Source of the DNA: Lactarius indigo
Taxonomy: Eukaryota; Basidiomycota; Agaricomycetes; Russulales; Russulaceae
Length of the DNA stretch: 64,000 nucleotides
Direction of reading: 5' to 3'
Assembly: GCA_025766275.1 (NCBI GenBank)
Contig: JAFKAC010000007.1
Coordinates: 248,001-312,000 of the forward strand
Of the stretch, positions 36,308 through 50,608 are shown in pieces (positions within the stretch are counted from its first letter, which is position 1; every line of letters starts with the position of its first letter). The notes beneath the pieces were generated by a model that was not told the DNA's origin, ran no database searches, and was given only the letters and a program-made list of their open reading frames with translations. Position numbers and translations under genes: made by a program.

Positions 36308-36900
36308 TTAGCGAACCACACAATCGAAGGGCCGGGGGAAGCGTACCCTTTTCGTGTAGGCCAGCCCGTCACCACGGTCGCGTTGTGGCACGGGCTGCAT
36401 CTTCGCGCCGTTCTCCGAGTAGAGCGCGTTGCCAGAGGCGAGGGTGCGGTGTTGCGGGGAGCGATTCGGATCGCGGTTGGGAGCAGCCGGTGGTGACGCG
36501 CGCGGCTTGACGGTGCCGGCGCCGGCATCGGTGTTGGTTCCAGAGCCGGAGCCGCGCACAGGGTCAACTGCCTGAGAAATTCGGTACTCCCCTAGCCTGC
36601 AAGTCAGTAAAGGGCGATATAAGTAGGAAGGAAGGAGCGCTCAACAGCTAGGGAGCGATCCCTGTTCGCCGGGCTCGCGACTCGCTTTGTATGCTTGCTT
36701 GGTGCTCATGTAGTGCCATGCCCCTGCGAAAGTCCCGCCGATGATAGCGGCACCACCCAAGAGGATCTGTATGTAACATAAAGCGTGAGAGCGCTCGGTA
36801 CAAGAGTTTTCAAGCTCAAACTCACCCTCCCAGGCCGAGAGGGTAGGCGCGGAAAGGTATTTCTATTTTCGAGTCGTGCGGTGCTAGCGTGAGTGGGCAT
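36308..36900 (-). CDS. Small single-TM protein, possibly mitochondrial
   Basis: The proposed start MPTHASTARLENRN at 36900 (an upstream ATG at 37023 is also in frame) opens an Arg-rich, acid-poor N-terminus like a mitochondrial presequence. After an intron come ILLGGAAIIGGTFAGAWHYM, one membrane helix, and STKQAYKASREPGEQG. A second intron, ending at TAG before 36590, leads to EYRISQAVDPVRGSGSGTN and a Pro/Arg-rich tail ending FDCVVR. No family is recognised; the layout resembles small inner-membrane proteins of mitochondria. The start is uncertain. Confidence 0.5.
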
Positions 36901-37159
36901 GGGTGCGTGGGGTGTGAAGCTTGAAGCCTGTAGTTTGAAAGTTCCGCTTTTGCATTTGCACCACCGTCTCCCCCTCCGCTCCGCACACAGGGGCCCATGA
37001 CGTCGGTTCTCGTGACGAGTCACGCAGAATGAGCGAGATCATCGCATTCTCTCATTTTTTCAGGAAGAAGGAAGAGGGGGAGAATTTAATGGAACAGAAG
37101 TACCGAGCCCGGGCGGTGGCCCAGCGACGCGGAAGGTATGCCGGGAACGTGTTTGGCTA

Positions 37160-37541
37160 TCAGGTCGCGTCATCCTTCGAGCTAGAATTTAGGGAGCCAC
37201 GGACAGGGTTCGGGCGGGAATGGAGCCCCTCCCTAGACGCCTGCTCAGTCTGTGCCTCGTCCCGGGCAATTCGTTCCCTCCCTGGACACACCGGAGGAAG
37301 AATGAGATACGCCAACGAGTCATAACTGTGGTACTCACAACCTATCTTAGCACTCGGCCTCTCACCGGCAATGTCCTGCTGCCGTCGCCGTTCATTGATG
37401 TTCTGCTTTGCAAAATAAAAGCTCACACCAGCCACGGCAATAAGGCTGACCCAACCCAAAACCTGCAGCGAGAGTATGAGAGGGGCAAGCGAGCAGTGCC
37501 TTACATGGAGAAATACCTACCATACTCTTGGGATTATTCAT
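37160..37541 (-). CDS. DUF4748-like small membrane protein
   Basis: Three exons join to MNNPKSM, then VLGWVSLIAVAGVSFYFAK, QNINERRRQQDIAGERPSAK and IGRERIARDEAQTEQASR, ending SSSKDDAT at 37160. A single N-terminal helix followed by a conserved basic INERRRQQ segment is the pattern of the DUF4748 family of tiny fungal proteins of unknown function, probably organellar. Introns at about 37342-37403 and 37460-37520 have GT-AG borders. It lies head-to-tail with the small single-TM gene downstream at 36308-36900. Confidence 0.65.
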
Positions 37542-40500
37542 ACCGTGCGAGAAACGATGGCGACTCGGTCAAGGCCAGGTCACCGTTGTCAACGTTGTAG
37601 GGCGCAGTGGTCACGTGTCTAGTCCGAGCGCCGGTCGGTGTTTGATCCGTCCGTCGAGTAGCATCCTTGTCTCGAGTTGTTGCAATCGTGACAATTCTCC
37701 GTCTGATACGATAGGATAGGAAATTCTCATTCTCCGACGTTCTAGCAATTCGGGTTAAAGTACAACCAGACCTGCCGCCTATCCCGTGTTCAAAGTTGTC
37801 ATGTCTGGCGTTCTCGTGCACACCATGAGGTCACGACTATCCATGTCTACTGAGGCGCAACGAATCACATGCCTTGGTTCCAGGGTCTTGGCTTTAGAAC
37901 GCTCGGACGTGTCCCCTCAATCGTTATCTCTAATCGTTGCGTCTTTGAGGTGCTTGAGTGGCTCGGTGTGGGTCAAAAGAAGCGCCGTAGTCGATCACAC
38001 CCCCAGCTCTGTTCTCACCGCCACAGCCATTATCAGCCAACCTCCGTCAAAATTCCCAATTTCCCTCGTTGACGTTACAATTCCCTTTCTGGCCCACAAC
38101 GTTCCCTGCACGTGCTGGATCGCACCCAATCGCAAACCCCCATCAGATGATAGGGATCTTTTGGCTCGCTCCACTCACAGCCATGCACGCACGCACGACA
38201 GGACTCTGTACCTGACTTATTTTCCTCCCACGAGATGTCAGCCGCTTTTTGCTGAACCCGCGCCGGGTGACTCGGAAGTATCTCTGGTAAGTTATCTCTG
38301 GCTTTCTAGACATTCGTGTTCCACCACTGAATTACTCCATTTTCAACCAGCGCACCGCCTCACCAGTTGAAGTCTCGTTCTAACCCCTCACCCTTGTCTT
38401 CGCTGGTCAAATGTGGCCGGCGGTTGTCAGTACCCTGATGTCTTCTCACCACCCCCGCGGAACGACCCTCTTCTGCAGCGGCGTTCTTGGCTTATCTAGT
38501 CGCTTTCCTTATTCTTATTGAGAAGGTCATCGGGCGAGGAACCAGTCGCTCGTCAGCAGAACTCTCGGCAAGTGACCAAAGACAGGGCTTCTCCACGTCC
38601 CAAATCTAAACGCCCCAAAGTAGTCACATCTCAAGCGGCATTTTCGTTCTCGGTCCGGTCTACCCATTACACACCTCAGAGGAACCTAGTACACCTAAAA
38701 ATAATCATATTCCTACTCGCTCTACTCAGAACGCCGCCGACTTCACACCCATGATGTTCCTCCGCCGACTACCCTCCTAAATCGTCAGTTACCACCGTGC
38801 GGGGTTTGCCGTTACTGGTGGACCCGAACACTTGCCAGCTTACAATCTGGAATTCTTCGATCGGGGCTCTGACTATGCTACTTGGCTTCTTTTGACAATG
38901 CAAACGGCGGTCTTTTCATGGGTACTTTCGGGTGCATCTTTCCGTGGTCTACATTTAGACTAACGTGTTTTCACGTACAGTGATGGTAATCACGAACCGA
39001 GATTCAGAATATGGGAGCTACGGCCTTGGTATAATCCGCATGAAGCGCCCCAACTGCGAACTGCACCCCTATTTTCGACCCAGCCAATCCGCCTTATCAC
39101 GCCACTAAGTGCTGTGTAAGGCCCTGCCCTGTAATCCTGGCTCCCGTGACCGCTCCATAGACTGATGACCTAACTTTCCCTGCATCACATCGGAAATGCC
39201 GCTGCGAGCAAGCGCAAGCGAAGCACAAACATTTAATTTTGTTCCTCCAATGAGGCAGTGCGTGTACATGAGGCGTGCAGATTCTTCGATGCGATGAATA
39301 CAGTACTATATGCACTGATCCAACGCTTCGCGCGCTGTCACTTTTAGGCACCCGTCTTTGATCGCGCAGTCTTTTTTCTGCTTGCCGAGCTCTTGGCCCC
39401 ACGAAGTGGTGGAGAAGAAGTCAAGTCACGCAAAACCCCAACTCATCCTCGTTCGTCATCAACTTCGTCACATGCATTTCCCGCAAGCGCAAAGCGGGGC
39501 GTTTGACGTCGACGACAAAGAGGGAATTTAGAAGGGGGCGTTTGAATGGGCGGAACGGGTGGACGAATGGATGGACGGAACGAAAGATGAATGCGAGATG
39601 GGGTTGGCGCTGTCGAGAAGGGAAGGCAGGCAGGCAGGTCAAGGTTATGCTCCCCGCGGCCCTGCGCTGCTTCTGATAAGTTAATTGCGCGACTGCTCGC
39701 GCGACCCTACTTATCGTGTACAAGTTGGTTCGCGCTTATAACGGCATGGCGCGTATTGGAAGTTGCCAGTTTATGCAATTCTCTCCACTTTCCCCCTCTT
39801 CCTGCCCCCCTCTGCGCTTCCTCAGTTCCCGTGACCCGGTCTCGGTTCTCTCTTACTTAGCTTGTTCTAGAACTTTCACACCCATTACCCCAAGCGGCAA
39901 GGCGAGCTGTACGTCTTTCCAGCCCATCGTGCGTTAGGTGACAGCAACTGCGAAGATAGCTGGAAATTTCTTTACCTTTTCAAGGTCCGATGACGTCCGC
40001 CACGATGTAACCCCGTTATCACTCGTATGTATGTATGTATGAGGGCGCGACCATGCTTCGACGCTGTCACCCAAACATTTTACTTCCTCTTCTTGTAGGC
40101 AGAAGCTGTTATATGATAGCAGAAATTGGAAATTTCTGCTGCGCCTTCACTGCTTTTCTCGCAAAGATCCACTACTTCGCAGTACCTATCATTGCAGGAG
40201 GCAAAAGACGCGCGGGGCGTTTAGTATTATATTGGGTGTACATAAATAACTGCCTCTCGAATTACACCATCTAGTATACGTACAGTAAGGTGCTGGCGAA
40301 TAAACATATATTGGCGCTCATGATTGATGATGCGGGGGAGGTGTATGTAGTATGCAACCCGGAAGGCCAGGTGGTTGTTGGAAAAGAGGAAGGTTGGTTG
40401 TGCGTTAACGTGTATGATGAGAGCTGTGTGCGGTTTTGCGAACGTGAAAACACAAAAACGGGACCAAAGACAAAAAGAAAACGAAGACAAATCGGCAAAC

Positions 40501-43500
40501 TTTACGAACCCCACACATAAACAGCGACAGTGTGATGGGTGGCGAAATATTGGAAAAAGTACAAGGTGGGAACGAATGCCCGTAGAGGACTGCGGAAGGG
40601 AGGTCCAGCCAATAGTTCCTGCGTATCCTCATCACCATAATTGCCACCACTGATATGTGATACGATCGCAGTGGACATTACGGCGCGGCGTCGCCGTTAG
40701 GCTCAGGACGTCACCAAAAAGGGATTGAGAGGAAAAGGCGAGTGATTGAGATAAATGGTGGGGGTCGTCCAAATCGGGTCTTCGAGACGAGGTATCATAC
40801 GAAGCGGTGACGTTAGGAGCGGTCGTGAAGGGATAAGAAAACGGAGACGATGAGGGGAGGGATGGTTGTTCTTGGCTATGGTCGCGGCGATAAGCGCGAC
40901 TTATTAGATTGCATGATCCGCGCCATCGATATGGTCATTTGTTTCCCGAAGGGGTTGGGTTCAACGGGCGCATAATCACGTGCATGTCGGTGTTACAAGA
41001 GGCTCGGTGAGTCGATGGTTTTGAATGACGACGGTGGGGCTATGCTTCACTACGCGCGGAACATATCAAAATCAACTATCGGCGCGCGACATAGCGCCAA
41101 TACACGCTGTTTGGAGGCTGTTCACAAATCAGTACACCGACGTGGCACACGAAGGGGCGACGACTGACCTGGGTGTTAGGGGTGGATTGGTCTATGGTGG
41201 GCGACGCCATGAGTGGATGAGAAAACTATGTAGAGGAAAGAGACGTACGGGCACGAATGCACTCATAGATATCCACACCTCGTCCCTTCGCGTCCCAAAT
41301 GCCACATTGAGAATAAAGGTCCCAGTGGATGTTGAGCTCCCAGATGCGCGTTGCGTTGCTGACGACGGCAGGCATGATGATGTCGAGTGTGCAGAAAGGG
41401 GGGGATGATGATAGAAGTTGCGTTGGGATGGGACGGGAGGATGATATGCGGGGGCGTCGTCAAATTCTAGATGGCGATGGAAAGGATAAGGGGATATTTA
41501 TATGCATATGGCACTGGCACGGAGGGGCCGGAAAGTCGCCGGAAGAGGTCAAAGGGCTTTGAGATGGACAAAGGCTTGGCTCAGCAAGTGGCTTGGTGTG
41601 CAACCGCGCACCACCAACCAGGATCTGACATCAGTTCCAGTTTCCGAGATCACTACGACTAGTATTCGCCATGTACCCGGGTATCACAGTCACCGCCTTG
41701 TGAGAGCCTTGCTTGGCCTCATGTCCTCCGGGCGAATAAAGAGGCCACTGAGACGCTGCCCAACATGTTTTGAAATTGACGCATCGTTAGACGCGCATGC
41801 GGCGCCAACCAAACTTGAGGCCGACCTGAACGGCCTGACGGCGGCGTCTGGCCCTAAAAAAGAACGGCAACGCGATCTGGCAATCCGATCGGTTTGTAGT
41901 CCCCGCGGATCTCGCCATTTTTCCCAGGTTCCCAGGATAGACAGCTACCTCTTCTATTTCGCCCTCTGTGGACGGTGCCACGCCATCCCATCTCCATGCC
42001 ACCGTGCCATCCTATCCCGTCTCCCGTGCCATATCACCCAGAACTTGATCCACGCTCTCCATCTATGATCATCGATTTCAGTTATCTTCATTGCGACTGA
42101 ATTTATCTCGCCTTGCCCGATCATTTCCATTCTTTGCTTCCATCCGCTCCTTTCAGCTCACCTGTTTCCCTTTCGGTCCCCTCTCCGGCCCGGCCCCTTT
42201 TTTGCCTTTACCTGCGACTGTGGCCCTTCGCCGGCCTGCATCGGAGCGTACGAACACCCGAGAGCGTTTGTAGTACTCTGTATGTGTCTACACAATAGCG
42301 CTCGCTTCTCTCATTTCTTTATGGGTTACAATTTTTTATTTACTCCGGCGATGGTGATCACAATCGATAAAACCATTCCTACCACCTTCCCTACCATTAG
42401 TTTTTGCGACCATTTCACCCGATCAGGTTGCTATGCCTCCATCGTTCGTCGCAACCACGTGCCCCATATATATATCTTACTCAGTCCCGAAGGCCTCGAG
42501 CGAGTCTAGACAGACATAGCGTCCTGTTTCGAGTCAGCAGCTGCTCCTTTCCGCTCTCTGCGGGCATGGGATCATTCCGATATTTAGTAATGGTACGCCT
42601 ATCATCGTCTTGTCGGAGTTTCTCAGCCATCGTTTGGCCTACGGCGGATGCTGCTCTTTGAACTTTCTTCGCCCCTGTTCGGCCGAGGACTCAATTTTGT
42701 TTTGTATTTTTTTTATGGAGATCTGCTGCTTCATCCCATGCCGGAGTCAGCTGTGGGATAGCTGATCGGACGCCTGACCAACCGACGGAAGCACCAAATA
42801 TTGGCCATTCCTTTCGTCCCTGCTTGGCCTGATCTCGGAAAGGAAGCATCGTGGCGGTCAGTGTTAAGTTACCACTTATGCCCTCTCAAAATTCGAATTC
42901 GATGCATCCATCAGCCGCCTCGACTTCCTCGTTTCAAATTTCTGAGCCGCCCTCATTGATCGTTGGTCATTTACGTCGAACACAGACGCTGAATCCGTTC
43001 GTTTATCCGACCAACGCACGCACATGTATCCGGCTGTGCCACCATTCACTCCTATGCGATCTATTAGTGATTCGCCGCGGCACCCTAGCCCCTGAATCCC
43101 AACTCGGATGCTCTCACCATCAAAACCGGCTTCCTGCGCTCGTTGCGACAGCTCAGCGCTAATTCGTTGATGCCTTGTTTCAATCGGCCGCATGGCACAA
43201 GGTCACTTTCCATGCAGATACTGGGCACTGGCATCACTCAGCAGCCGGACTGCGAATCGCCGGCAGCCAGACGCCCCTGCTGGCCGCCAGGGCTGGGTTG
43301 TGCCATCGATCGTTTCGCAGCAGGTACCGCAGACTGTGTGAGGCACCTGATGGCTGCTAAACGCCCTAAACGACCACGGACATATGGAATTCCAAGCCGA
43401 ACTAGATCGCGAACCATCATAGGGCCAGCCCGCTAGTGGCCAAGCCGCGTTAACCACAAGAGGTTATCGAATGAACTTGTCAGGTTAGCATAACAGATTG

Positions 43501-46500
43501 TTTATCCTGGCTGGAAACGGCGCGCCCGATCCTACTCTCCCCGATTCAGATTTCCCTGGTGGTAGTTCACGTCAGCCGTACAATCCCCCAGTAGAATTCC
43601 AGTTGCTCCACCTCGCGTCTTCTGGTTGGTTCGTTTTCTGGCAGCTCTTTGACACGGTCTGAGAACTGCGGATCACTATATTATGATAGCCTAACGGGAT
43701 GTCTCGCAAAAACCTCCCGCGAAGCAAGGGTCAAGTCTCGGCTACTTGATACCCTCTGGTCATAATTCCGACACTAATGCAGCACCAAGTCCGTGACATG
43801 ACCGCCTTTGATGCTTCGGGGCTTCCTATCACTGTCTAGTGCCAGCTGAGCTTTGGGGCACACGAACAAGGGCTTTCGTTACGCGAAGTTCTCGACATAA
43901 AGCGCGCCACACAGTAGGCAAGGAATTCGGCGCCAGAAGCCAGCTGTTGAAAGCGTGTTGTGTTGGACTTCCCTTCGCCCTCGCTTCAGATGTTGAACTA
44001 TCGTACTTGTGGAGCGCGTCTCCACGAGTATGACTCGCTTAGGAAGGGAAAAATCGGCTCGAGACCTTTGGGTACCACGACTTCACGTAATGTAGACAGG
44101 TCTGGTTCCCCCTTTCCTTGCTTCGAATCACCCTTCCGTTAATATCCGCACTCTTGCGCCCACAAGGGGATATCGAAGTCTTTCAGCCTAGCACGGCCGT
44201 AGATTCGATAGCTCCGGTGCCTTTCTCTCCAGCGCATCGCACAATCGCCGCTGACCTACCCTCCACTTTATTTAGAACACTGACTATGGGCCAGTTACGT
44301 TGTGATCCTCGGTAAACTGCCTTCTCCCTCTTCGCGCTATCTTACCACCGGCTCGAATGGCGTATCCTTCTGCCGGTATGTGATTCTTCGTCCGCGTGAA
44401 GACCGTCTTCCAATAATTAGGGGTTAGTTAAGACACTCCACTGGGCTGGGCGGACCCAAATACCGGCATGTCTGTTGTCCAGACTTGCCAAGGGGGTGGA
44501 GCAAGGATAGAACCCACCCAGGCGCTCATCGTTCTAGCTCTACCCGAGCGAGTGCATGTCAGCGTCATGAGACCATAAAGAATTGTACTCTGGGTTGCGG
44601 GTAAAATCAGCCTCGTCTGCCGCGCGCAACCAAACCGACGCAGCCATAGCGCTAGAACGTAGAGCTCGGCTCATCTCATTGGTCCATTTATTTTTAGTTT
44701 CTGTCTCAGCCTCCAGGTTGCGGAATAGAAACGGACGTACGCCGGGCAAGCCTGAAGCTGCGGGATCAAAACCTGCCTGCTGCCAGGCTGAGACCACACG
44801 CAATCCCGATCCGTCTCCTGAGCCGCCGGTTTGTGCGGCCAAACCCGGTCTTGCAAGGTATATCCGCGGAGAACACTTTACAGGATTCGAAGGATGAAGA
44901 CGCGTGGAAGGTGGGTCTGGGGTCTTTCGCTCTCGCGCTCTCTCGATTGTATATGCAGGGCTGCGCGTGTTCGCGCGGGACTAGGCCAATACGAGAAGTG
45001 GTCGGATCAACGATCTAAGATGAATTGGCTTGCGCCATGAGGGAACTGCTGCGCAGCAGCGAGAAACTCGGTGCCTGTCGCCCAGGCGGAGATTTAAGCT
45101 AAGTTTGTGAACGAAATAACTTACAGTAAGTTATGGCCTGAGGCTACCGGGTCCGCAGCTTTTGGAACACACTTTCTCCGGGGGGGAAGCATCGCAAAAT
45201 ACTCTGAAATTTGAAAGTGTCACTTTTGGCATCATTGGCAGGGACAGCGCAGTGAAGCTGCTTCTTGGAGGTAAGTTAACAAGAACGTATAGCAACAAGG
45301 GGGTGACAGGGGTGACAGGGGTCAGAATCTGAGAAACAGTTGGCACCTCACAAACACGTTGGCTGGAGATACTGGCTTAGGATGCCAAGACAGGAGTTGT
45401 GCAAAGTTGGACGCCAGCACAAAGCCCCAACCGCCTCGTGCCACCATAGGTCATGAGGTTCTGAAAGATAAGCGACTCGTGACAGGGTGTGCGAAGTGGG
45501 ACGACGTTGCGAGTCATTCTTACGTGTTCAAACGTATCAAAGACCCTCACGAAAGTAGCCAAGAGTGAATTATGGGGTGACAGTGCGCACACACGCTGTC
45601 TTCGAAGCTCTTGGAATTCTATTGGCAGCCCCAACCCCCATTGTTAGAAGTAGCGACGCAGGGGTTTGGCGTTTGAGGCCAATGTACTTATGGCTAAACT
45701 ATGTGCAATTCAAGTTATGAGAAGCTATTCGGCGCTTGTATACATGTCAAGCCTATACATCGTATTTCGCGATGCGGGTCTGATCGCATGCGAACATTCG
45801 ACAGAACGAACGCGCACGGTGACATTGGGATCTCTGAGAAAACATACTACAGTAGCGCCAAGAAGACAACAGTGAGTGCCCGATCGAGCGGATTGTGAGC
45901 CAAGATTGCTGACGTTACGACAGCCCGTGCGAGCCACGACCAACTAGACAAACTCACTCCTCAAAGAGGGCTGGGATCGAGGGATTTGGTTGGAGCTCCC
46001 CCCGACCTGTCTGACGATTGACTGATGCAAGTCAAAGTGGATTCTTGAGGCTGTCCATTGCGCCCCCTGCCATCCATCCATGTTGAGTAAGTGAGCAAAG
46101 GAAGATGGGTCTTCGATTTGATATCTATTGAGGAATCAGGTTTTCTAGCAGGTAAATTCCGCTGAACCGGTCGCCGTATAAAGTTCGGGGGTTGGTACAG
46201 CCTTGGAGCACAATAACCGGAGTAAGGGTCAGACCCGCCTTGTGTCCTTTTTCCGAACGAAAGGGGTGGATGAAGGAATGACTAAAGTCCACGGATGTGA
46301 GGAGACCGCGGCCTGCAAAAATGCGGATGGGGAAGAGTGGGTACGCAACGATTTCGTCCTTGGTGCTGAAAACCCCTGAGTGCTACAGTGCTTACTCCAC
46401 ATCGCTGACCGTGAGGCGCACCGGGATCACCCGTTCTTTCCGGAGGATGGTAGCGCTCGTTACTGCTGTGAGTTGAGAGCAACGAAGTCGCCAATTCACC

Positions 46501-49015
46501 TCGACTCACATACCCCGAATGAGGTCCATCCCCGTCTTATCACCAGCAAAAGAAGACCGTCGTCGTCGTTCACACCGCACGGAACGGTGGAGCGACTAGC
46601 AAACACGCTTCTTGCATATAGTCTTCATACAGCAGCTATTTCCAACGACTTTAAAAGCAAAAACTGCCGAAGGTCGATACGAGGGCTGTAGACAATTTAA
46701 AAGTCCGGCTTCTTGCATATATCGCGGCGGCCACCATCTTCTACGAACGCCTTGCCTCCACACTGCGCTCGTTCGCATCAATCACACTCTTTTTAAATTG
46801 CTCGCTGTCTTTCCCCCCTACATCGCCCCGTGGCGTGCGAACTGCGCGCGATAACACACTCGGCACCATTGGTACGCCGGCGACCTTCGATTGTCACTTT
46901 CTCGTCCCATAGTTCCCCGCGCGTTCTTGTGCCGCATGGACCTCTACTTTTCGCAAAAGGGTGCGAGGCGCAAATGAATTCCGAGAGTCTCTTCTTGCTG
47001 ATACCCGCGTCCGCCTTCTTCCTCCACTGACCAGATGTAGTTGGCCCGCACGGGATCCTGTCCGCGGGCTGTCATGATTCAAATTCACTCTATACAGTTT
47101 ACTTTCTTCTCGCCCCCTTTTTTGTGCTCTGATATCTAACACAACACCACTCTTGGCCATTTTGACAGCAGTGCACAAGAAGCATTTATTATCGCCGAAA
47201 TTCTCTACGCCCCGGCTGCTGTTTTCCCGTGGCCTTAAGATGGTCTGTTCCTCCGCCGATCCATCGAATTTGTCTCCGTCCTTCTCCGCTATCTGACTTT
47301 AAAGCCACAATCATATTTCTTGCTCTTGCACCTCCACATGACTAACAGCTGTCTATATCGCTCCAAGATTTGCAAGTTTGGACCTCTTCCACTTTCCTGA
47401 CTGCCCTGCACTTGAGGACACTCATAGGGCTCTGAGTCGCCCCTCGCGGAACTTCACTGTTACGCGTTCTAGCGGCACTCTCTGGCGGTACTGCTTATGC
47501 GCGCGCGCCTCCACCAATCACTGCGATCGTCACCTCGGCACGCTGCGCCGCGCCACAGGCAATACCCAGCATATCCCAAGCGAACTGATCTTGCGCGCGT
47601 TGGTGTGTGGCAGTGGCGTGAGCGCCGACGCTATCCACGTGATTGTCTCGTCGTACCGCCGGCTCTTACTAACATAACTGACCGTTTGTTTTGATGCCAT
47701 CTCTTCCAATCATACAGAGAAAGCGGTGCCTTTTTCGCGCCCGGCCTCTTATTTTCTGATGTTCCCTCGGCTTACACTCGGCTTACCGAGTCAACGGTAC
47801 TTCTATGATGGTTCCACGACCACGTCGCCGGGAGGAACTCAGACGCTGAGAGAAAAAAGGCTAGCGTGGGGAGTCTGCGGCAAACCCTCGCCGTGGTGGT
47901 GACTCGTCGGTTCTGGACCAGCGTTATCTATATATAGTCCTTTCTAGGGGTGTCTTGCCCTCCTCGATGACGCAAAAGCCTGACTGGAACTACGAGGCGC
48001 AATCTTTGAGGTGATAATGATGCCGTTAAGTGCCCCACACCCCTCTTTTTTTTCTTCATACCGGTTTGGTGCGCCACTATATCAGCCTCGGAGGGCTTGG
48101 CGTCCTATTCGGTCCGTTGAAACCCGCGGTGAAGCAGGGATTTCCCGTAGCACGCATCCTGTGCAGGCGTTAAGCGCGACATATTCAAAGCTTACGACCT
48201 GCACCGGCTCTTACCCGCTTTCGGATACTGGTCATCTCTCGCGCGCCTCTATCCGCGGGAAGTTTTCAACATTCACTACCGATTCCGTGTTTTTTTTGTT
48301 CATTTTCGTGCGCCTTGGGCTACAGAACTTTATGTTGCACTATGTTATACTAGATTTCCTTTTCTCGTTCAAATTTCATTCTCTACCTTTCCTCCAATTG
48401 CCTCCCCGCTCCTGAGTGGAAGTGGTTTTGCGTTGCATCAAGTTGCGGCGTGTTACTTGACGACTTTTCGTGACCAACGCTTTTAGTGTCGAGGGGACTG
48501 AGGCGCCGATGCGCGCCAATACGAGATGCACCTGTGCACGTGGTATTGTCGGTCGCGACCTTGGCTTTCTCGGGCAAGCTGTCAGACCTCTTCATTACTA
48601 GCTCCTTGTTACGTCGATGCAATACGTGACCATGACCTCTGCTTCATCTACAAGTTTGGAGTAAATTATCGTAAGACGGATTGTATACGTGGCCGTAATC
48701 TTAAATGGTACAGGTTGCAACCTGGATTGCAATCCGATGGGTTCCCCCCGACACACTGTGGATAGTATGGAGCGAACAGAGTTAAATGCGTGAGTTGGCC
48801 AAGAAAACAAGGTAACGGAATAAGGCACAGTCCCAATGGAAAAGTCGGAGTCAGTGGTAAAGAAAATACAAAAATGCCGTATGGGAGTTGAACAAATGAG
48901 GGGAAAAGCAGAGATGAAACGAGAGGGAGAGTATGTGTCCGCTAGTCCAATAGCCAGGCGAGGCATTAAAATAATTCTCCATGTCGACAATGTGCACCTT
49001 CTGGACGTGAAACGC
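37542..49015. other. 11.5-kb region without a supportable gene
   Basis: Many short frames exist on both strands but none shows a conserved domain, sensible intron joins or protein-like composition over more than about 60 residues. Possible decayed coding pieces occur near 38235-38380 (an ATG with FAEPAPGDSEVSL in a shifted frame) and 38745-38870. Simple repeats are few: TATG at 40024-40040 and three GGGTGACAG units at about 45299-45325. I found no convincing tRNA, LTR or transposase. Confidence 0.5.
45299..45325 (+). repeat. Short tandem GGGTGACAG repeat
   Basis: Three near-identical units of GGGTGACAG/GGTGACAGG lie head to tail. No function is inferred. Confidence 0.6.
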
Positions 49016-50608
49016 TCACTGCGATGTATCCGACGCCATACGCCGTCTCCAAAATTTCCATCGCAACGCGTGCTTATGACTTGAGCCCTTGGAAGCGGGT
49101 AGTGTATGCCGTGATGACATGTCTTCTTCCGAATCAGGTGGCGTCGGGAGCGCACTAATACCGAGATTCGAGCGGATGTTTACGTCGAGTGATGGTGAGG
49201 TATGGGGATCGAGACGCGCGATCGGGGAAGTGGGTGGGGAATGCTGCGTCGGCGGAGGTGACGCGACGATGATGTCTGCCGCACCAGAAAGCCAAGCGCG
49301 GGGTGCCGGTTCGTCATCAAGACAGCCGCTCAATAGGATATCTGCGACCGTCCAGTTGATGTTCAGGCTCGGGGGAGTACCAATGGGTTCTGCAAAGGCG
49401 GCCGACTCTAAAAGACATGCACGTGCGGGTTCAAGCCCATCGGTGCTTTTGATTTCCAAGGCGGGCGGAAACGAAAAGGATAGAAGGAACGATTCGATGC
49501 TGTGCAAAACGCGATTGGCAACCGAGTTGCGCGGGCGAGGTGGAAGTAGATGCACGAGACGGGGTTTGATCTGCGGGCTCTGAGAAAAGGGGGTACCCGT
49601 GACGAGACTGTTGAGTGAGTCTCGAGAGCCAAGTGGTGGCGTAGGAGGCATCGAGTATATGGAGATGCGGCTGAACATCGAGCCTCGTTTGGAAGCCGAG
49701 GGGCGCGTCGGTGGAGAATGGGACGGAGGAGTGGCAGCGACGAGAAAAGGACGACTGATAGTTGTTACTAGAATGGCCTGCTTGAGGAGAGATTTGTCAG
49801 ATATGTTGTGCGGAAGGAAGTTAATGAGCGCATCGAAGGGACGCTGGGATGAGTCAGGTGACGGAAGGGCCCGCTCCGAGCGGAGACTGAGCTTCTTGAA
49901 GAAGCTCCGCTTGCCAAGTGATGAGCCCGTGGGAGCGGAAGAAGCAGCGGAATCAAGGTGTGAAGTGGATGAGACGGGGGAGGGTGGATTGCTTTTGGAG
50001 TGTTGGCCAAGACCAAGAAACTTGGGGGGAGGAGTGAGGGCCCCAAACCCGTCCTGGTCACTCTCGGCGAGTTCTCTCACCCCAATACCGCCTTCCTTGC
50101 GCCATACGCGTGCGACGCGCTCGGCCCATTCGAGGGTGTTCACAAAACGGATGGCACCGGCCTGCTCCAAGCCAAGTGGCTCTGTCAGGCGGAGGACGCG
50201 GACTGCCGGTTGGACCTTGGGAGGTACCAAGGGGGGTTGATGGGATGCAATTATGAGAAGGGAAAACGCAAGGCGTTCCGAGTTGAATAGAGGTGCAAGG
50301 TCTTTTGTGCTTGGGACTGAATAGAATGAGGTAAAGGTGCGGTTTTCGTCAAGAGAGGACTACTGACCACCGAGGACCAGGATGACATCGCGCCTCGGAT
50401 GGGAGGTGGAGGCGGTGTGAAATAGGCGTTCAGCGTTTAGGACGATTGGGTCTCGTTGACGGAAGGCGTTGTTAGAGAATGGGTCAGTGGGGAGTCTGGG
50501 GCGGATGAAGTCATGATTCCGCTTTGATTGGGGTAGTGTGGAAGTAGATGGCTTGTAGGATGTCGGCGGTGGGGGACGACGGGGGGAATACGAGGTGGTG
50601 GCGGCCAT
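49016..50608 (-). CDS. Unknown basidiomycete-type protein, two exons
   Basis: Exon 1 begins MAATTSYSPRRPPPP at 50608 and ends in DVILVLGG. A GT-AG intron (about 50296-50367) joins it to PSTKDLAPLFNSERLAFS, LIIASHQPPLVPPKVQPAV and RVLRLTEPLGLEQAGAI. A globular-looking part (RFVNTLEWAERVARVWR) is followed by Ser/Pro-rich linkers, FFKKLSLRSERALPS, PFDALINFLPHNISDKSLLK, VANRVLHSIESFLLSFSFP, and a basic end KHALRWKFWRRRMASD. Exon 2 alone gives over 400 codons with no stop, so the gene is real. I do not recognise a domain. It runs opposite to the pyrimidine-rich spacer at 50.6-52.2 kb. Confidence 0.65.

Noticed and set aside
37786..38370. Plus-strand open frame of 194 codons
   Set aside because: No domain or signal peptide; its end overlaps a better but broken frame and no splice joins make sense.
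44480..44580. Possible tRNA-like segment with GATAGAACCCACCC
   Set aside because: I could not fold acceptor, D and anticodon arms around it.
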